A stretch of 64,000 nucleotides of DNA from JBBKXP01 sp038251315 (GTDB taxonomy: Bacteria; Pseudomonadota; Alphaproteobacteria; Rhodobacterales; Rhodobacteraceae), in assembly GCA_038251315.1 (NCBI GenBank), contig JBBSBK010000002.1:13776-77775 (forward strand), written 5' to 3'. Below are positions 25,954 through 35,320 of this stretch, piece after piece (the stretch's first letter is position 1; every line of letters begins with the position of its first letter). Position numbers and translations under genes: made by a program. A model generated the notes under the pieces. It made no database searches. It was not told the origin of the DNA and saw only the letters and a list, made by a program, of their open reading frames with translations.

Positions 25954-26478
25954 TCAGAACCCGTGCATCGACGCCAGGTTCTGATACATCCCCCACATGG
26001 CGGTCACAAAGATCGACACCATCCCAAGGAACTGCGTCCAGATCCGGTGCCGCACGAGGCGTTTGTGCAGCGCCGCGCCGGTCGGTGCCTCGGTCTCGAT
26101 CAGGCGGGCAGTGGACAAGCTCAGCGCCCCGAGGAGCGACATCGGCAGAGCGATCAAAAACACCGCCTCGGCGAACTCGATGCGATACCAGAACCCAAGC
26201 ACCGCCAGTCCCGTCAGCATGAAACAGGTGAATCCCAGCAGCCACATGCCCGACACCCGACCGATGTGCAGTAGGCGATTGACGTTGATGCGAACCAGAT
26301 CCTCGACATCCTGCTGGGTCTGCCCGCCGTGCCGCGCTGCCCGCTGGATCAGGTCGAACGGTACGCCCAGCACCCAATGGCTGGCAGATGACCACACGAC
26401 CGCAAGCGCGATCCAGAACCACAGGTTGCTGAACGACCGCATGTCGATCACTTCAAAAACGGTCTGCGTCCAGTTCAC
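25954..26478 (-). CDS. Conserved four-helix membrane protein upstream of mfd
   Basis: This 174-aa protein has four hydrophobic segments (about 17-36, 77-96, 104-124, 150-168) and a short cytoplasmic loop between the first two rich in charged residues. I recall similar proteins next to mfd in Rhodobacteraceae being labelled a component of a SufBCD complex, but nothing in the sequence shows an iron-sulfur role, so I leave the function open. The alternative start at Met13 (MRSFSNLWFW) would still keep all helices. It ends 7 nt before mfd. Confidence 0.7.
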   Translation of the reverse strand: MNWTQTVFEVIDMRSFSNLWFWIALAVVWSSASHWVLGVPFDLIQRAARHGGQTQQDVEDLVRINVNRLLHIGRVSGMWLLGFTCFMLTGLAVLGFWYRIEFAEAVFLIALPMSLLGALSLSTARLIETEAPTGAALHKRLVRHRIWTQFLGMVSIFVTAMWGMYQNLASMHGF

Positions 26479-26602
26479 CGCGAAAGTCGCCCGATGGTTG
26501 ATTTTGCGCGGACACTAGCCGCGCGGTCCGGCAAAGCCCAGACTTGTGATGCGCGATATTTCGTGGCACCCCAAGATTGTGACCAGAAAGGCCCTGCCGC
26601 CC

Positions 26603-27601
26603 ATGACCCCGATCATTGCCCACTTCCCCGCCAGCCGTCTGCGCCGCCTGCGCGCCACCCCCGGATTGCGCGCGATGGTGCGCGGTTCGACACTCAGCCC
26701 CGCCGATTTCATCTGGCCGCTGTTCGTCATGGCGGGCGAAGATGCCGAAACCCCGGTGCCGTCTATGCCCAACGTGCTGCGGCGCACGGTTGACCGGATC
26801 GTGCTGGCCGCACGCGAAGCTCATAACCTTGGGATCCCTGCCATTTGCCTGTTTCCCTACACGGCAATGGACCAGCGCACCCACGATTGCGCCGAGGCTT
26901 GGAACCCCGACAACCTGACAAACCGGGCGATCCGTGCGATCAAGGATGCGGTGCCGGATATGGTCGTGATGACCGACATCGCGCTCGACCCCTACAACAT
27001 CAACGGCCATGACGGCTATGTCGTGGATGGGCAGATCGTGAACGACGCGACCGTCGCCGCACTGGTCAAGATGGCGCTGGCACAGGCCGACGCGGGGGCA
27101 GATATTCTTGGCCCGTCCGACATGATGGACGGCCGGATCGGCGCGATCCGGGCGGCACTGGAAACCAACGGGTATCAAGGCGTCGCGATCCTGTCCTATG
27201 CGGCCAAGTTCGCCAGCAGTTTCTATGGACCGTTCCGCGATGCGGTGGGCGCTTCGGCGGCACTGGTCGGCGACAAGGCCACCTATCAGATCGACCCCGG
27301 CAATGGTGACGAAGCGATCCGCACTGTCGCCCGCGACATCGCCGAAGGGGCCGACATGGTGATGGTCAAGCCGGGAATGCCGTACCTCGATATCTGTCGA
27401 CGGGTGAAGGACCAATTCGGCGTGCCGACCTTCGCCTATCAGGTCAGCGGTGAATACGCGATGTTGCAGGCGGCGGTTGCGAACGGCTGGCTGGACGGTG
27501 ACAAGGTTATGATGGAAAGCTTGCTTTGTTTCAAGCGGGCCGGATGTGACGGCATCCTGACCTATTTCGCCCCGGCGGCGGCGCGGCTTTTGCAGGGCTG
27601 A
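26603..27601 (+). CDS. hemB: Delta-aminolevulinic acid dehydratase (porphobilinogen synthase)
   Basis: HemB (332 aa from the ATG at 26603) condenses two 5-aminolevulinate molecules into porphobilinogen for heme, chlorophyll and cobamide synthesis. The Schiff-base lysines are Lys202 (AAKFASSFYGPF) and Lys256 (MVKPGMP). The metal loop reads TDIALDPYNINGHDG, with Asp125 and Asp129 in place of the zinc-binding cysteines, i.e. the magnesium-type enzyme known from other alphaproteobacteria. An earlier in-frame ATG at 26546 is possible but would make the enzyme longer than usual. Divergent from the small membrane-protein/mfd unit. Confidence 0.97.
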   Translation: MTPIIAHFPASRLRRLRATPGLRAMVRGSTLSPADFIWPLFVMAGEDAETPVPSMPNVLRRTVDRIVLAAREAHNLGIPAICLFPYTAMDQRTHDCAEAWNPDNLTNRAIRAIKDAVPDMVVMTDIALDPYNINGHDGYVVDGQIVNDATVAALVKMALAQADAGADILGPSDMMDGRIGAIRAALETNGYQGVAILSYAAKFASSFYGPFRDAVGASAALVGDKATYQIDPGNGDEAIRTVARDIAEGADMVMVKPGMPYLDICRRVKDQFGVPTFAYQVSGEYAMLQAAVANGWLDGDKVMMESLLCFKRAGCDGILTYFAPAAARLLQG

Positions 27602-27707
27602 ATATCGCCCAGCCCACATCTGGGGCATGACAACGGGCGAAAACCTGCCTATAGTGGCCTTACAAGAGCAGCCGCCAAAGGCTGACGGGGCATCGAGCGA
27701 GGCACAA

Positions 27708-28262
27708 ATGAACACCACCCGACGCATTTTCACGTTCGGCGCATTGGCAGTGATGCCATTGGCCGCTTGCGGCAACGGTATCGGCGGCAACGGTGCGGCC
27801 GAGATCGACGCCCGTGTCGCGGAATCGCTGAACTTCATGTATTCCAAATATCCCGGCACGCGCGATCTGGCCGCAAGGTCCTCGGGCATGCTGGTGATGC
27901 CTGTCGTGACCGAGGTCGGTCTGGGCTTTGGCGGCTCGTATGGCCGCGGGGCCCTGCTCGTCGGGCAATCGACGGTCGATTACTATTCCGCTGCAGCCGC
28001 CAGCGCCGGGTTCCAGATCGGCGCGCAGCAATATTCGCATGTCTTGTTCTTCATGACGCAAGAGGCGCTGCTGAACTTCCGTCAGGCCGATGGCTGGGCG
28101 GCGGGCGCCGACCTTGAATATGCGATCAGCGATCAGGGCGAGACCTTGCGCGCGGAAACCACGACATCGCTGGCCCCGGTCATCGCCGTGGTCTTTGCGC
28201 AGGCCGGTTTCCGGGCGGGTGCGACGATCAATGGCACCAAATACACCCGGATCATCCCGTAA
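27708..28262 (+). CDS. SYLF/YSC84-domain lipoprotein
   Basis: From the ATG at 27708 this is a 184-aa lipoprotein with a twin-arginine-like start (MNTTRRIFTFGALAVMPLAAC) and a lipobox LAAC ending at Cys21. The mature part matches the SYLF domain: GMLVMPVVTEVGLGFGGSYGRG, then YSAAAASAGFQIGAQ, proposed to bind lipids. It is probably anchored on the outer face of the inner or outer membrane. A strong terminator follows 26 nt after the stop. Confidence 0.85.
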   Translation: MNTTRRIFTFGALAVMPLAACGNGIGGNGAAEIDARVAESLNFMYSKYPGTRDLAARSSGMLVMPVVTEVGLGFGGSYGRGALLVGQSTVDYYSAAAASAGFQIGAQQYSHVLFFMTQEALLNFRQADGWAAGADLEYAISDQGETLRAETTTSLAPVIAVVFAQAGFRAGATINGTKYTRIIP

Positions 28263-28287
28263 CCACCGATCAGGTTGCGGCAACTGC

Positions 28288-28320
28288 AAAAGGGGCGTCC
28301 TCCCGCGCCCCTTTTCTTTG
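28288..28320 (+). terminator. Intrinsic terminator after the SYLF lipoprotein
   Basis: AAAAGGGGCG (28288-28297) pairs perfectly with CGCCCCTTTT (28306-28315) around an 8-nt loop; the T-run continues as CTTT. The A-rich foot makes it readable in both directions, but only a plus-strand gene ends next to it. Confidence 0.85.
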
Positions 28321-28407
28321 AGCGAGTTGCGACAATTCGTGTCGCGGACCGCCAATCATTCCGCCGCCCAATCCCGATGATCCCGGCAACACAGCAGGAG
28401 TCGGATC

Positions 28408-30816
28408 ATGAAAACCACCACGCGCGTTGCGGTCATCGGCGGTGGAGTCGTCGGCTGTTCGGTCCTGTATCATCTGACCAAACTTGGCTGGTCCGACGTC
28501 ATGCTGATCGAACGCAAGGAACTGACAGCCGGATCGACGTGGCACGCCGCGGGCGGATTTCACACGCTGAACGGCGATACCAATATGGCGGCCCTGCAGG
28601 GTTATACGATCAAGCTGTATAAGGAGTTGGAGGCCCTGACGGGCATGTCCTGCGGGCTGCATCATGTCGGCGGCATCACCTTGGCCGACAACCGTGACCG
28701 GTTCGACATGCTGGTCGCCGAACGCGCCAAACATCGCTACATGGGATTGGAGACCGAGATCATCGGCCCCGAAGAGATCGCCAAGATCGCCCCGATCACC
28801 AATCTGGATGGCATCGTCGGAGCGCTTTACGATCCGCTCGACGGCCACCTTGATCCGTCCGGGACGACCCACGCCTATGCCAAGGCCGCCCGGATGGGTG
28901 GCGCGACCATCGAAACCCAGTGCCGTGTGACCGAGACGAACCAGCGCCCCGATGGCACATGGGATGTTGTCACCGAAAAAGGCACGATCCACGCCGAACA
29001 TTTAGTCAACGCCGGCGGCCTTTGGGCCCGCGAGGTCGGGGCGATGGCGGGCGTGTATTTCCCGCTACATCCGATGGAACATCAGTATCTGGTGACGGAT
29101 GCGATCCCGGAAATCTACAACCTTGGCCGCGAACATCCGCATGTGATGGACCCTGCTGGCGAAAGCTATCTGCGTCAGGAAGGGCGCGGGTTGTGCATCG
29201 GGTTCTACGAACAGCCCTGCCGACCCTGGGCCGTGGACGGCACACCGTGGGATTTCGGGCTGGAACTGCTTCCCGATGATTTCGACAAGATCGAGGATTC
29301 CATCGCCTTTGCCTACAAGCGCTTTCCGGTGCTTGAAACTGCCGGGGTCAAATCTGTGATCCACGGGCCGTTCACTTTTGCCCCCGATGGCAATCCGCTG
29401 GTTGGCCCGGTGCCGGGACTGCGCAACTACTGGTCAGCTTGCGGCGTCATGGCCGGATTTTCCCAAGGCGGCGGGGTCGGTCTGACCCTTGCGCAATGGA
29501 TGATCGAGGGGGAGGCAGAACGCGACGTGACCGGGTTGGATGTCGGTCGGTTCGGGTCGTGGATCACGCCTGGCTACACCCGCCCCAAAGTGATCGAGAA
29601 CTATCAGCGGCGGTTTTCCGTTAGTTATCCGAACGAAGAACTGCCCGCAGCGCGGCCCCATCGCACCTCGCCGATGTATGACATCTTTACCGTGATGGGT
29701 GCGGTCTGGGGGCAGCAGTTTGGCCTTGAGGTGGTGAACTACTTTGCCACTGGCGATGAACCGAGGTTCGAACAGCCGTCATTCCGCCGATCGAACGCTT
29801 TTGCGGCAACCGCACGCGAGGTTAAGGCCGTACGCGAAGCCGTTGGAATCAATGAACTTCAGAATTTTGGCAAATACCGGGTAACGGGGGCCAAAGCGCG
29901 CGATTGGCTGAACCGGATCATGGCGGGCCGTATCCCGAAACCGGGGCGGCTGTCGCTGACACCGATGCTGTCGGCCAAGGGGCGGCTGATCGGGGATTTC
30001 ACCGTATCCTGCCTGTCCGAGACCGAATTTCAACTGACTGCCAGTTACGGCGCCCAAGCGATCCACCACCGCTGGTTTATGCAACATGAGGAACCGGGCG
30101 TAACCTGCGATAATATAAGCGATAAACGCACAGGGTTTCAGATTGCAGGGCCCCGCGCCCGTGACCTGCTGACCGCCTGTACCCGCGACGACGTGGCGGC
30201 GATGAAGTTCCTTGACGTGCGCCGCATGACCGTCGGTCAGGTCGCCTGCATCGTCCAGCGGGTCAGCTATACCGGTGATCTGGGGTATGAGATTTTCTGC
30301 GATCCGATGGACCTGCGCCAGTTGTGGACTACGCTTTGGACAGCCGGGCAACCGATGGGTCTGACGCCATTCGGGATGCGGGCGATGATGTCGCTGCGGC
30401 TCGATCGGTTCTTTGGGTCGTGGCTGCGCGAATTTTCACCCGACTACACCGCCGCCGAAACCGGCATGGACCGTTTCATCGACTGGAAAAAGAACAGCGA
30501 TTTCATTGGGCGCGCGGCAGCAGAGGCTGAACGAGCGAAACCTCCTGCCCGGATCAACGCGGTTTTCGAGGTTGACGCTGACGACGCCGACGTCACCGCC
30601 TACGAGCCCGTGTTCATCGACGATCAGGTTGTCGGGTTCTGCACCTCGGGCGGGTATTCGCACCACGCGGGAAAGTCCATCGCGCTGGCCCTGATCCCGC
30701 GCGAGGCGGCGAAACCGGGGTTGCGTGCGGAAATAGAATTGATGGGCAAACGCCGCGCCGCAACGCTGATCACAACGCCGCTGTTCGACCCTGACGGGGT
30801 CCGCCTGCGCGGCTAA
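28408..30816 (+). CDS. FAD-dependent oxidoreductase with GcvT domain, second paralogue
   Basis: This 802-aa protein has the same architecture as the gene at 3679-6096: Rossmann motif VIGGGVVGCSVLYHLTKLGW at about 9-28, GSTWHAAGGFH at about 42-52, a DAO-type oxidase part, and a C-terminal aminomethyltransferase-like domain with GKYRVTGAKARDWLN and SYTGDLGYEIFC. It is expected to oxidise an N-methylated glycine and hand the methyl carbon to tetrahydrofolate. An AGGAG Shine-Dalgarno precedes the ATG. Flanked by terminators on both sides, so it is a single-gene unit. Confidence 0.86.
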   Translation: MKTTTRVAVIGGGVVGCSVLYHLTKLGWSDVMLIERKELTAGSTWHAAGGFHTLNGDTNMAALQGYTIKLYKELEALTGMSCGLHHVGGITLADNRDRFDMLVAERAKHRYMGLETEIIGPEEIAKIAPITNLDGIVGALYDPLDGHLDPSGTTHAYAKAARMGGATIETQCRVTETNQRPDGTWDVVTEKGTIHAEHLVNAGGLWAREVGAMAGVYFPLHPMEHQYLVTDAIPEIYNLGREHPHVMDPAGESYLRQEGRGLCIGFYEQPCRPWAVDGTPWDFGLELLPDDFDKIEDSIAFAYKRFPVLETAGVKSVIHGPFTFAPDGNPLVGPVPGLRNYWSACGVMAGFSQGGGVGLTLAQWMIEGEAERDVTGLDVGRFGSWITPGYTRPKVIENYQRRFSVSYPNEELPAARPHRTSPMYDIFTVMGAVWGQQFGLEVVNYFATGDEPRFEQPSFRRSNAFAATAREVKAVREAVGINELQNFGKYRVTGAKARDWLNRIMAGRIPKPGRLSLTPMLSAKGRLIGDFTVSCLSETEFQLTASYGAQAIHHRWFMQHEEPGVTCDNISDKRTGFQIAGPRARDLLTACTRDDVAAMKFLDVRRMTVGQVACIVQRVSYTGDLGYEIFCDPMDLRQLWTTLWTAGQPMGLTPFGMRAMMSLRLDRFFGSWLREFSPDYTAAETGMDRFIDWKKNSDFIGRAAAEAERAKPPARINAVFEVDADDADVTAYEPVFIDDQVVGFCTSGGYSHHAGKSIALALIPREAAKPGLRAEIELMGKRRAATLITTPLFDPDGVRLRG

Positions 30817-30838
30817 AGACGGTAGTCCACTAACGCAA

Positions 30839-30863
30839 ACAGGGGGCCGCTTGGGCCCCCTGT
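30839..30863. terminator. GC-rich hairpin between convergent genes
   Basis: ACAGGGGGCC (30839-30848) pairs with GGCCCCCTGT (30854-30863) around a 5-nt loop. It lies between the stops of the FAD/GcvT gene and the convergent RTX gene. No U-tract follows on either strand, so termination efficiency is uncertain. Confidence 0.6.
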
Positions 30864-30907
30864 CGACGGCCGGAGGATCGTTTCCCCGGCGTGCTGCATC
30901 GTTTGAC

Positions 30908-33316
30908 TTAGCGGGCCAGCAGCCGCGCCTCGTGTTTCTTGAGTGCCTTGCGGGCGGACTGATACCCTTCAAGGCCGACCTGCGATTTCAGCGCCGGGAA
31001 CAGTTCAAAGATCTCGTTCCGCTGAGCGTTTCCCAGACCTTTGAGGCTATAATCGCCGGGCTGGAAGCTTTCCGTCCATGCCCCGTTGGCCAATACGACC
31101 TCATGGCGCTCGAACATGAAGTGGATGTAAGTCGTCGACACCACATCGACGATGTGAACACCGGCACTGCCGACCAAATGCTTGGCGGCGGCAAGGACTT
31201 CACGCTCTTCGAAGTAAAGCTGCGTGAGGTCCGATGCGACCAGCATGCGGTGGTTGGGCGATACCATCATGTCCCGTTCGGGCAGGCCATTACCAAGGCT
31301 TCCGGCCTTGATCAGGACCGGGCAAAGATGCGGAGCAGCGATCAGGGCCCTGCCAGACATCTCTTTGCGGCCGACCCAAGCGATGTCTTGAATGCCGTTG
31401 TCGCGTGTAATGATGCGGTCGCCTTCGACCAGCTCTTCGACCAAACGCTCGCCTTTCGGGGTCGCGATCATCGTCCCCGGCGTAAAGCAGGGAATCACGT
31501 TCTCGATTTCCGAAAAAGTCATCGTCGTGCCATCGTTGAAATAGACGGTCCCAGCTTCTGGGTCGGTGGTGCCATCTGTGCGGACCAGATAGACGATCCT
31601 GTCGACGTCACCGCCGGTCAGATCCAGCACGTCGACGTCGGAATTATCAGCATCTTCGCCACCGACGACGTTGTCGCCACCATTGCCGCCGATGATCAAG
31701 TCGGACCCGAAACCGCCATAGACCCCGTCGTTGCCGATGCCGCCGGTCAGGGTGTCGGCACCGTCGCCGCCATTAAGCAGATCGTTACCCTGTCCGCCGA
31801 ACAGCGTGTCGTTGCCTTCGTCGCCATAAAGCAGGTCATCGTCCACGCCACCGAACAGGGTGTCATCGCCGGTGCCGCCGAACAGCGTGTCATCATCGTC
31901 GTTTCCGGTGATGTAGTCGTTGCCCGCACCGCCGAACAGCGTGTCCATGTTGTTGTTGGTGACGAGGTCTTCGCCAAAGCTGTTGCTGTCGCCATTGCCG
32001 TCGATGTCGTCGGGCAGATCGAGGATATCGGTGGTCAACCCGCCGATGATGACGTCATTGCCGTCGCCGCCATAAATCTCGTCGTTGCCTTCGGATCCGA
32101 TAACGGTGTCGTCACCGGCGCCGCCTTCGACATAATCGTCATCGATCCCTGCGTCGACGGTGTCGTTGCCGGTGCCGCCATAGATCGAGTCGGCATCGTC
32201 GCCGGTAAAGACGGTGTCGTCACCCGCGCCGCCAAACACGACGTCTCGGTCATTGAACGGATCGGTGTCGGCGGAATAGACGCCGGGATACCCGATGTCA
32301 GGCAGTGGGTTCACATGGTTGGACGTATTGATGCAGTCATTCCCGGCGCCGCCATCCACGACGTCGTTGCCGCGTCCACCGTGAATCGTGTCGTTGCCGG
32401 TGTCGCCGTTGATGCTGTCATTACCTTCACCGCCGTAAATCACGTCGTTGTTGTTGCCGCCAGAAATGGTGTCGTTGCCGTCATCGCCATGAAGCGTGTC
32501 GTCGCCACCACCACCGTCGATGGTATCGTCGCCGGTTCCGCCATAGACGAGATCGTTATTGGCACCTGCCCAAAGATCGTCGTTGCCCGCGCCACCATAA
32601 AGCTTGTCGTCGCCACCCGAAGCTTCCAGCTTGTCGTCGCCGTCACCGCCCTCCATGAGGTCATTGCCCGCACCGCCGAACAGCATATCATTGCCGGTTC
32701 CGCCATAGATCGTGTCGTCGCCGTCGTCGCCATAGGCGACGTCGTTGCCGGCATCACCATGGAGCGTGTCATTGCCAGGACCGCCATAGATCACGTCGTC
32801 GCCGTCATCGCCGTGGATCAGGTCATGACCAACCTCGCCGTAGAGCGTATCGTTGCCGGCACCGCCGTAAACCGTGTCATCGCCTAACCCTGCCCTGACG
32901 GTATCGTTGCCGCCGTAGGCGTAAATCAGGTCGTCGTTGCCGTCGGCCCCGTCGATGGTATCGCAGTCCGCATCGACATAGCCGGGAAGCATGATGTCAT
33001 CGCCGTTCGTCCCGTCAACCTTGCCATCGGGAGACTTTCCTCCACCTGTCCCCTTGGTACCGCATGTACCGGTTCCACCCGACCCTTTGCCCGTCCCGCG
33101 GGTGCCTCCGCTGCCCTTGCCTGCCCCGCGCGAGCCGCCAGAACCCTTGCCCGTCGCACCGGTGCCGCCGCTGCCATTGCCGGAGCCGTGCGCGCCGCCA
33201 GAACCGCTGGTATTAGTGCCGCCATAGCCACCGGTATGATATGTCGTGTTGGCCGAACCTGCTGCTTCAGCGTCCTTGCCGGTTCCGTGATCCTCTGTCT
33301 TCGGTGCCTTCGACAT
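30908..33316 (-). CDS. RTX calcium-binding repeat protein with C-terminal Hint domain
   Basis: From the ATG at 33316 the protein is 802 aa. Residues about 25-105 are a low-complexity Gly/Ser/Thr/Lys spacer with tandem GKGSGGTRGT-type units. Residues about 115-590 hold some thirty-plus nonapeptide RTX repeats (GGxGxDxΦx, as in YGGAGNDTLYG), which fold into a calcium-filled beta-roll and serve type I secretion. Residues about 608-750 form a Hint domain starting CFTPGTMIATPKG at Cys610, with PNHRML as the second block; such domains can self-cleave. No type I ABC/MFP export genes are adjacent. It is probably a secreted surface or predation/adhesion protein; the target is unknown. Confidence 0.92.
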   Translation of the reverse strand: MSKAPKTEDHGTGKDAEAAGSANTTYHTGGYGGTNTSGSGGAHGSGNGSGGTGATGKGSGGSRGAGKGSGGTRGTGKGSGGTGTCGTKGTGGGKSPDGKVDGTNGDDIMLPGYVDADCDTIDGADGNDDLIYAYGGNDTVRAGLGDDTVYGGAGNDTLYGEVGHDLIHGDDGDDVIYGGPGNDTLHGDAGNDVAYGDDGDDTIYGGTGNDMLFGGAGNDLMEGGDGDDKLEASGGDDKLYGGAGNDDLWAGANNDLVYGGTGDDTIDGGGGDDTLHGDDGNDTISGGNNNDVIYGGEGNDSINGDTGNDTIHGGRGNDVVDGGAGNDCINTSNHVNPLPDIGYPGVYSADTDPFNDRDVVFGGAGDDTVFTGDDADSIYGGTGNDTVDAGIDDDYVEGGAGDDTVIGSEGNDEIYGGDGNDVIIGGLTTDILDLPDDIDGNGDSNSFGEDLVTNNNMDTLFGGAGNDYITGNDDDDTLFGGTGDDTLFGGVDDDLLYGDEGNDTLFGGQGNDLLNGGDGADTLTGGIGNDGVYGGFGSDLIIGGNGGDNVVGGEDADNSDVDVLDLTGGDVDRIVYLVRTDGTTDPEAGTVYFNDGTTMTFSEIENVIPCFTPGTMIATPKGERLVEELVEGDRIITRDNGIQDIAWVGRKEMSGRALIAAPHLCPVLIKAGSLGNGLPERDMMVSPNHRMLVASDLTQLYFEEREVLAAAKHLVGSAGVHIVDVVSTTYIHFMFERHEVVLANGAWTESFQPGDYSLKGLGNAQRNEIFELFPALKSQVGLEGYQSARKALKKHEARLLAR

Positions 33317-33726
33317 ATCTTTTCCATTCACTTCAAATTGGCCGCACGGCCATATCGCCATGACCGGCAAAACCGGTCGCTCACTACCCAAAAATGTCCA
33401 AGACGGTTGCTGGCAGCTTCCGCAAGCAGACAGTATTTCCCCACCGCCCAAATTCATTGAAGTTGCTTTAAATGCAAACAAAACCGGCGTTCAGGCGCGG
33501 AGAGTGGTTATCTGATCCCGGCGCCAAAACAATCGACCCCGTATGGGCATGAATGTTCACGAATCCACGCCTGTTATGGGTCCAAACATGGTCGTTCATT
33601 CCGAATCAACAATAGAATCCGGCAATGCGGTCGCAAAACTGCCTTAGTCTTGCCGCAAAATGAAGGTTATCGCGGTTCGGGCAAGCACCAGCCTGCGCCA
33701 CCCGCTCAAGCCATTGGAACCCGCCG
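33317..33726. other. Intergenic region without a gene
   Basis: This 410-bp divergent spacer between the RTX gene and the kinase-like gene has no coding frame I trust. It is somewhat richer in A/T than its surroundings and should contain both promoters, but I could not fix a convincing -35/-10 pair, hairpin or repeat. Confidence 0.5.
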
Positions 33727-34824
33727 ATGTCGTCTGATCCTGCCCGATTGCCCGTGGAAGAACTCGCTTCCCAGATCGGCAAATTCTTCGGCGAGCAGGT
33801 GGTGCGGATCACCGCCCCCGGCGGGCGGTCGCGTGGCAGTTTTCGAGTTCAGCTGCAAAGCCGCAGCATTATTGCGACTTATCGCGACACGCGCGCCGAA
33901 ACAGCCTACGAGGCGCGGATTCTTGCGGCGCTGTCGGCGCATTGCGACGACGTTCCGCAGTTTCTGGGTCTGGAAGAAGGTCTGCTGTTCCAGTCGGACG
34001 TCGGCCGCGTCCGGCTGGGCCAGATGATCAGCATCACCGCTGAACCGGCGCGTCGGCAACAGCTGGCCGATGCCGCCGTCGCCGCGATTTTCCGCTATCA
34101 GCGTGCGGCAATAGCCACTGATCTGCGCCCGACATTACGCCACCTCGGGGCGACGCGCGATTGGGTGGAAAATGCCATTTCGGGCGCCGATGTACTTGCA
34201 CGGCTCAGCGGTACCCCGGCGCCCGTTCTGGACCGAGACGCCGCGATTGCGGTCATGTCGGTGCCGCCGCTACAATTCCTGAAATGGGACTGCCGGGCGG
34301 GCAACGCCGCGCTGGATGACGCGGGAAAATTGCGTTGGTTCGATTTCGAATTTGCCGGGATGCGCCACGGTGCCGAGGATCTGGCATGGCTGATTGCTGA
34401 CGAAGTCTGGCCTGTGTCGGTCGACCTGATGTTCGGGATTGTGCGCGACCGTTATGACCGCACCCAAGGCCAAGCGATCGACGAGTATCTGGCCTATCTT
34501 TCGGTCTTCGCGACGTTTCACGCGCTTCAGCGGGTTTTGCTGATAATTCAGCAGGTGCGCAAACGCGGCTGGCGTTCGCGTGCGCGCATCCTGGCCCGCG
34601 ACGACGTCGGATTGCATCCCGAAATCGGTCAGAATATCTGCACCATTGCCGCCGATCTGGCCGACATGCAGGCCCTGACCCGGCCACTTATGCCGCTGAT
34701 CGATTCGGTTCGCGCACAATTCAAGGCCGCCATGCCGGAAAACGATCGAAATGGTGCCGGTGGTCAGCAACTTTGCCAGATGCGCTTCGGGCCCGGTTTC
34801 AGCGATACATTGAGGAAGGGTTAA
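33727..34824 (+). CDS. Aminoglycoside-phosphotransferase-like kinase-fold protein
   Basis: This 365-aa protein looks like the APH/choline-kinase fold. The catalytic loop reads WDCRAGNAAL (about 187-196) where families have HGDxxxxN, so the Asp and Asn are kept but the His is replaced; the metal-binding motif is DFEFAG (about 204-209) in place of DFxxA. The nucleotide-binding N-lobe is GRSRGSFRVQLQSRSIIATYR. It probably phosphorylates a small molecule; substrate not known. No Shine-Dalgarno is visible at the 33727 start. The neighbour downstream is an integrase fragment. Confidence 0.6.
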   Translation: MSSDPARLPVEELASQIGKFFGEQVVRITAPGGRSRGSFRVQLQSRSIIATYRDTRAETAYEARILAALSAHCDDVPQFLGLEEGLLFQSDVGRVRLGQMISITAEPARRQQLADAAVAAIFRYQRAAIATDLRPTLRHLGATRDWVENAISGADVLARLSGTPAPVLDRDAAIAVMSVPPLQFLKWDCRAGNAALDDAGKLRWFDFEFAGMRHGAEDLAWLIADEVWPVSVDLMFGIVRDRYDRTQGQAIDEYLAYLSVFATFHALQRVLLIIQQVRKRGWRSRARILARDDVGLHPEIGQNICTIAADLADMQALTRPLMPLIDSVRAQFKAAMPENDRNGAGGQQLCQMRFGPGFSDTLRKG

Positions 34825-34831
34825 GCGGTCG

Positions 34832-35191
34832 GGCGGCCGCATTACGCTTGAAGCTCTCACCGGCCACTGGGGCGCGATGGGCGCTTGCGATCCGTCGGTC
34901 ACCCACCTCGCACTGCGGCTTTTGATCCTCACGGGAGTTCGGTCCAAACCGATCAGATTCCTGCACCTCGAACAGATCGTGGATGACGTCTGGACGGTGC
35001 CCGCCGTGTTCATGAAGGGTCGACGTGACGCCACCAGTGACTTCAGGGTGCCGTTAGTTCCGGAGGCTCTCGCCGTCTTAGCCCAGGCCCGCCGCCAATG
35101 GGCCGTTCATCGGGCGCGATACATGACGCTGAAAACAATGGCCGCTTTGAGCGATGATGCCATCGTCAGCCTGCCCGTCGTGGCGCGCTGA
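34832..35191 (+). pseudogene. Tyrosine-recombinase (phage integrase) fragment
   Basis: An open stretch reads HLALRLLILTGVRSKPIRFL followed by a VWTVPAVFMKGRRD-type beta-hairpin and VPLVPEALAVLAQAR, which is the first half of the catalytic domain of P4-like integrases, including the Arg of the catalytic pentad. The N-terminal SAM-like domain, the HxxR box and the Tyr are missing: after about 35125 similarity stops. It is therefore a remnant, marking an old element boundary in the 34.8-38.3 kb area. No att duplication was found by eye. Confidence 0.7.
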
Positions 35192-35320
35192 TCAAGCAGG
35201 CCCACGCCGGATGTCACGGTGATCTCCACGGCCAACTACACCAATCATTGGGACACGATCCCCACACTACCTTGGCGTAATGGCTTGGCGTAACTAACTG
35301 TCGAGGTGAAGGGGCAAACT

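Noticed and set aside
31000..32887. Long plus-strand open frame opposite the RTX repeats
   Set aside because: It is the antisense of a repetitive, GC-biased gene (runs of VVA/IVA repeats), has no ribosome site and no family similarity.
31700..32900. Tandem DNA repeats here as a possible CRISPR or minisatellite
   Set aside because: The periodicity comes from the coding nonapeptide repeats; units vary in sequence and there are no spacers.
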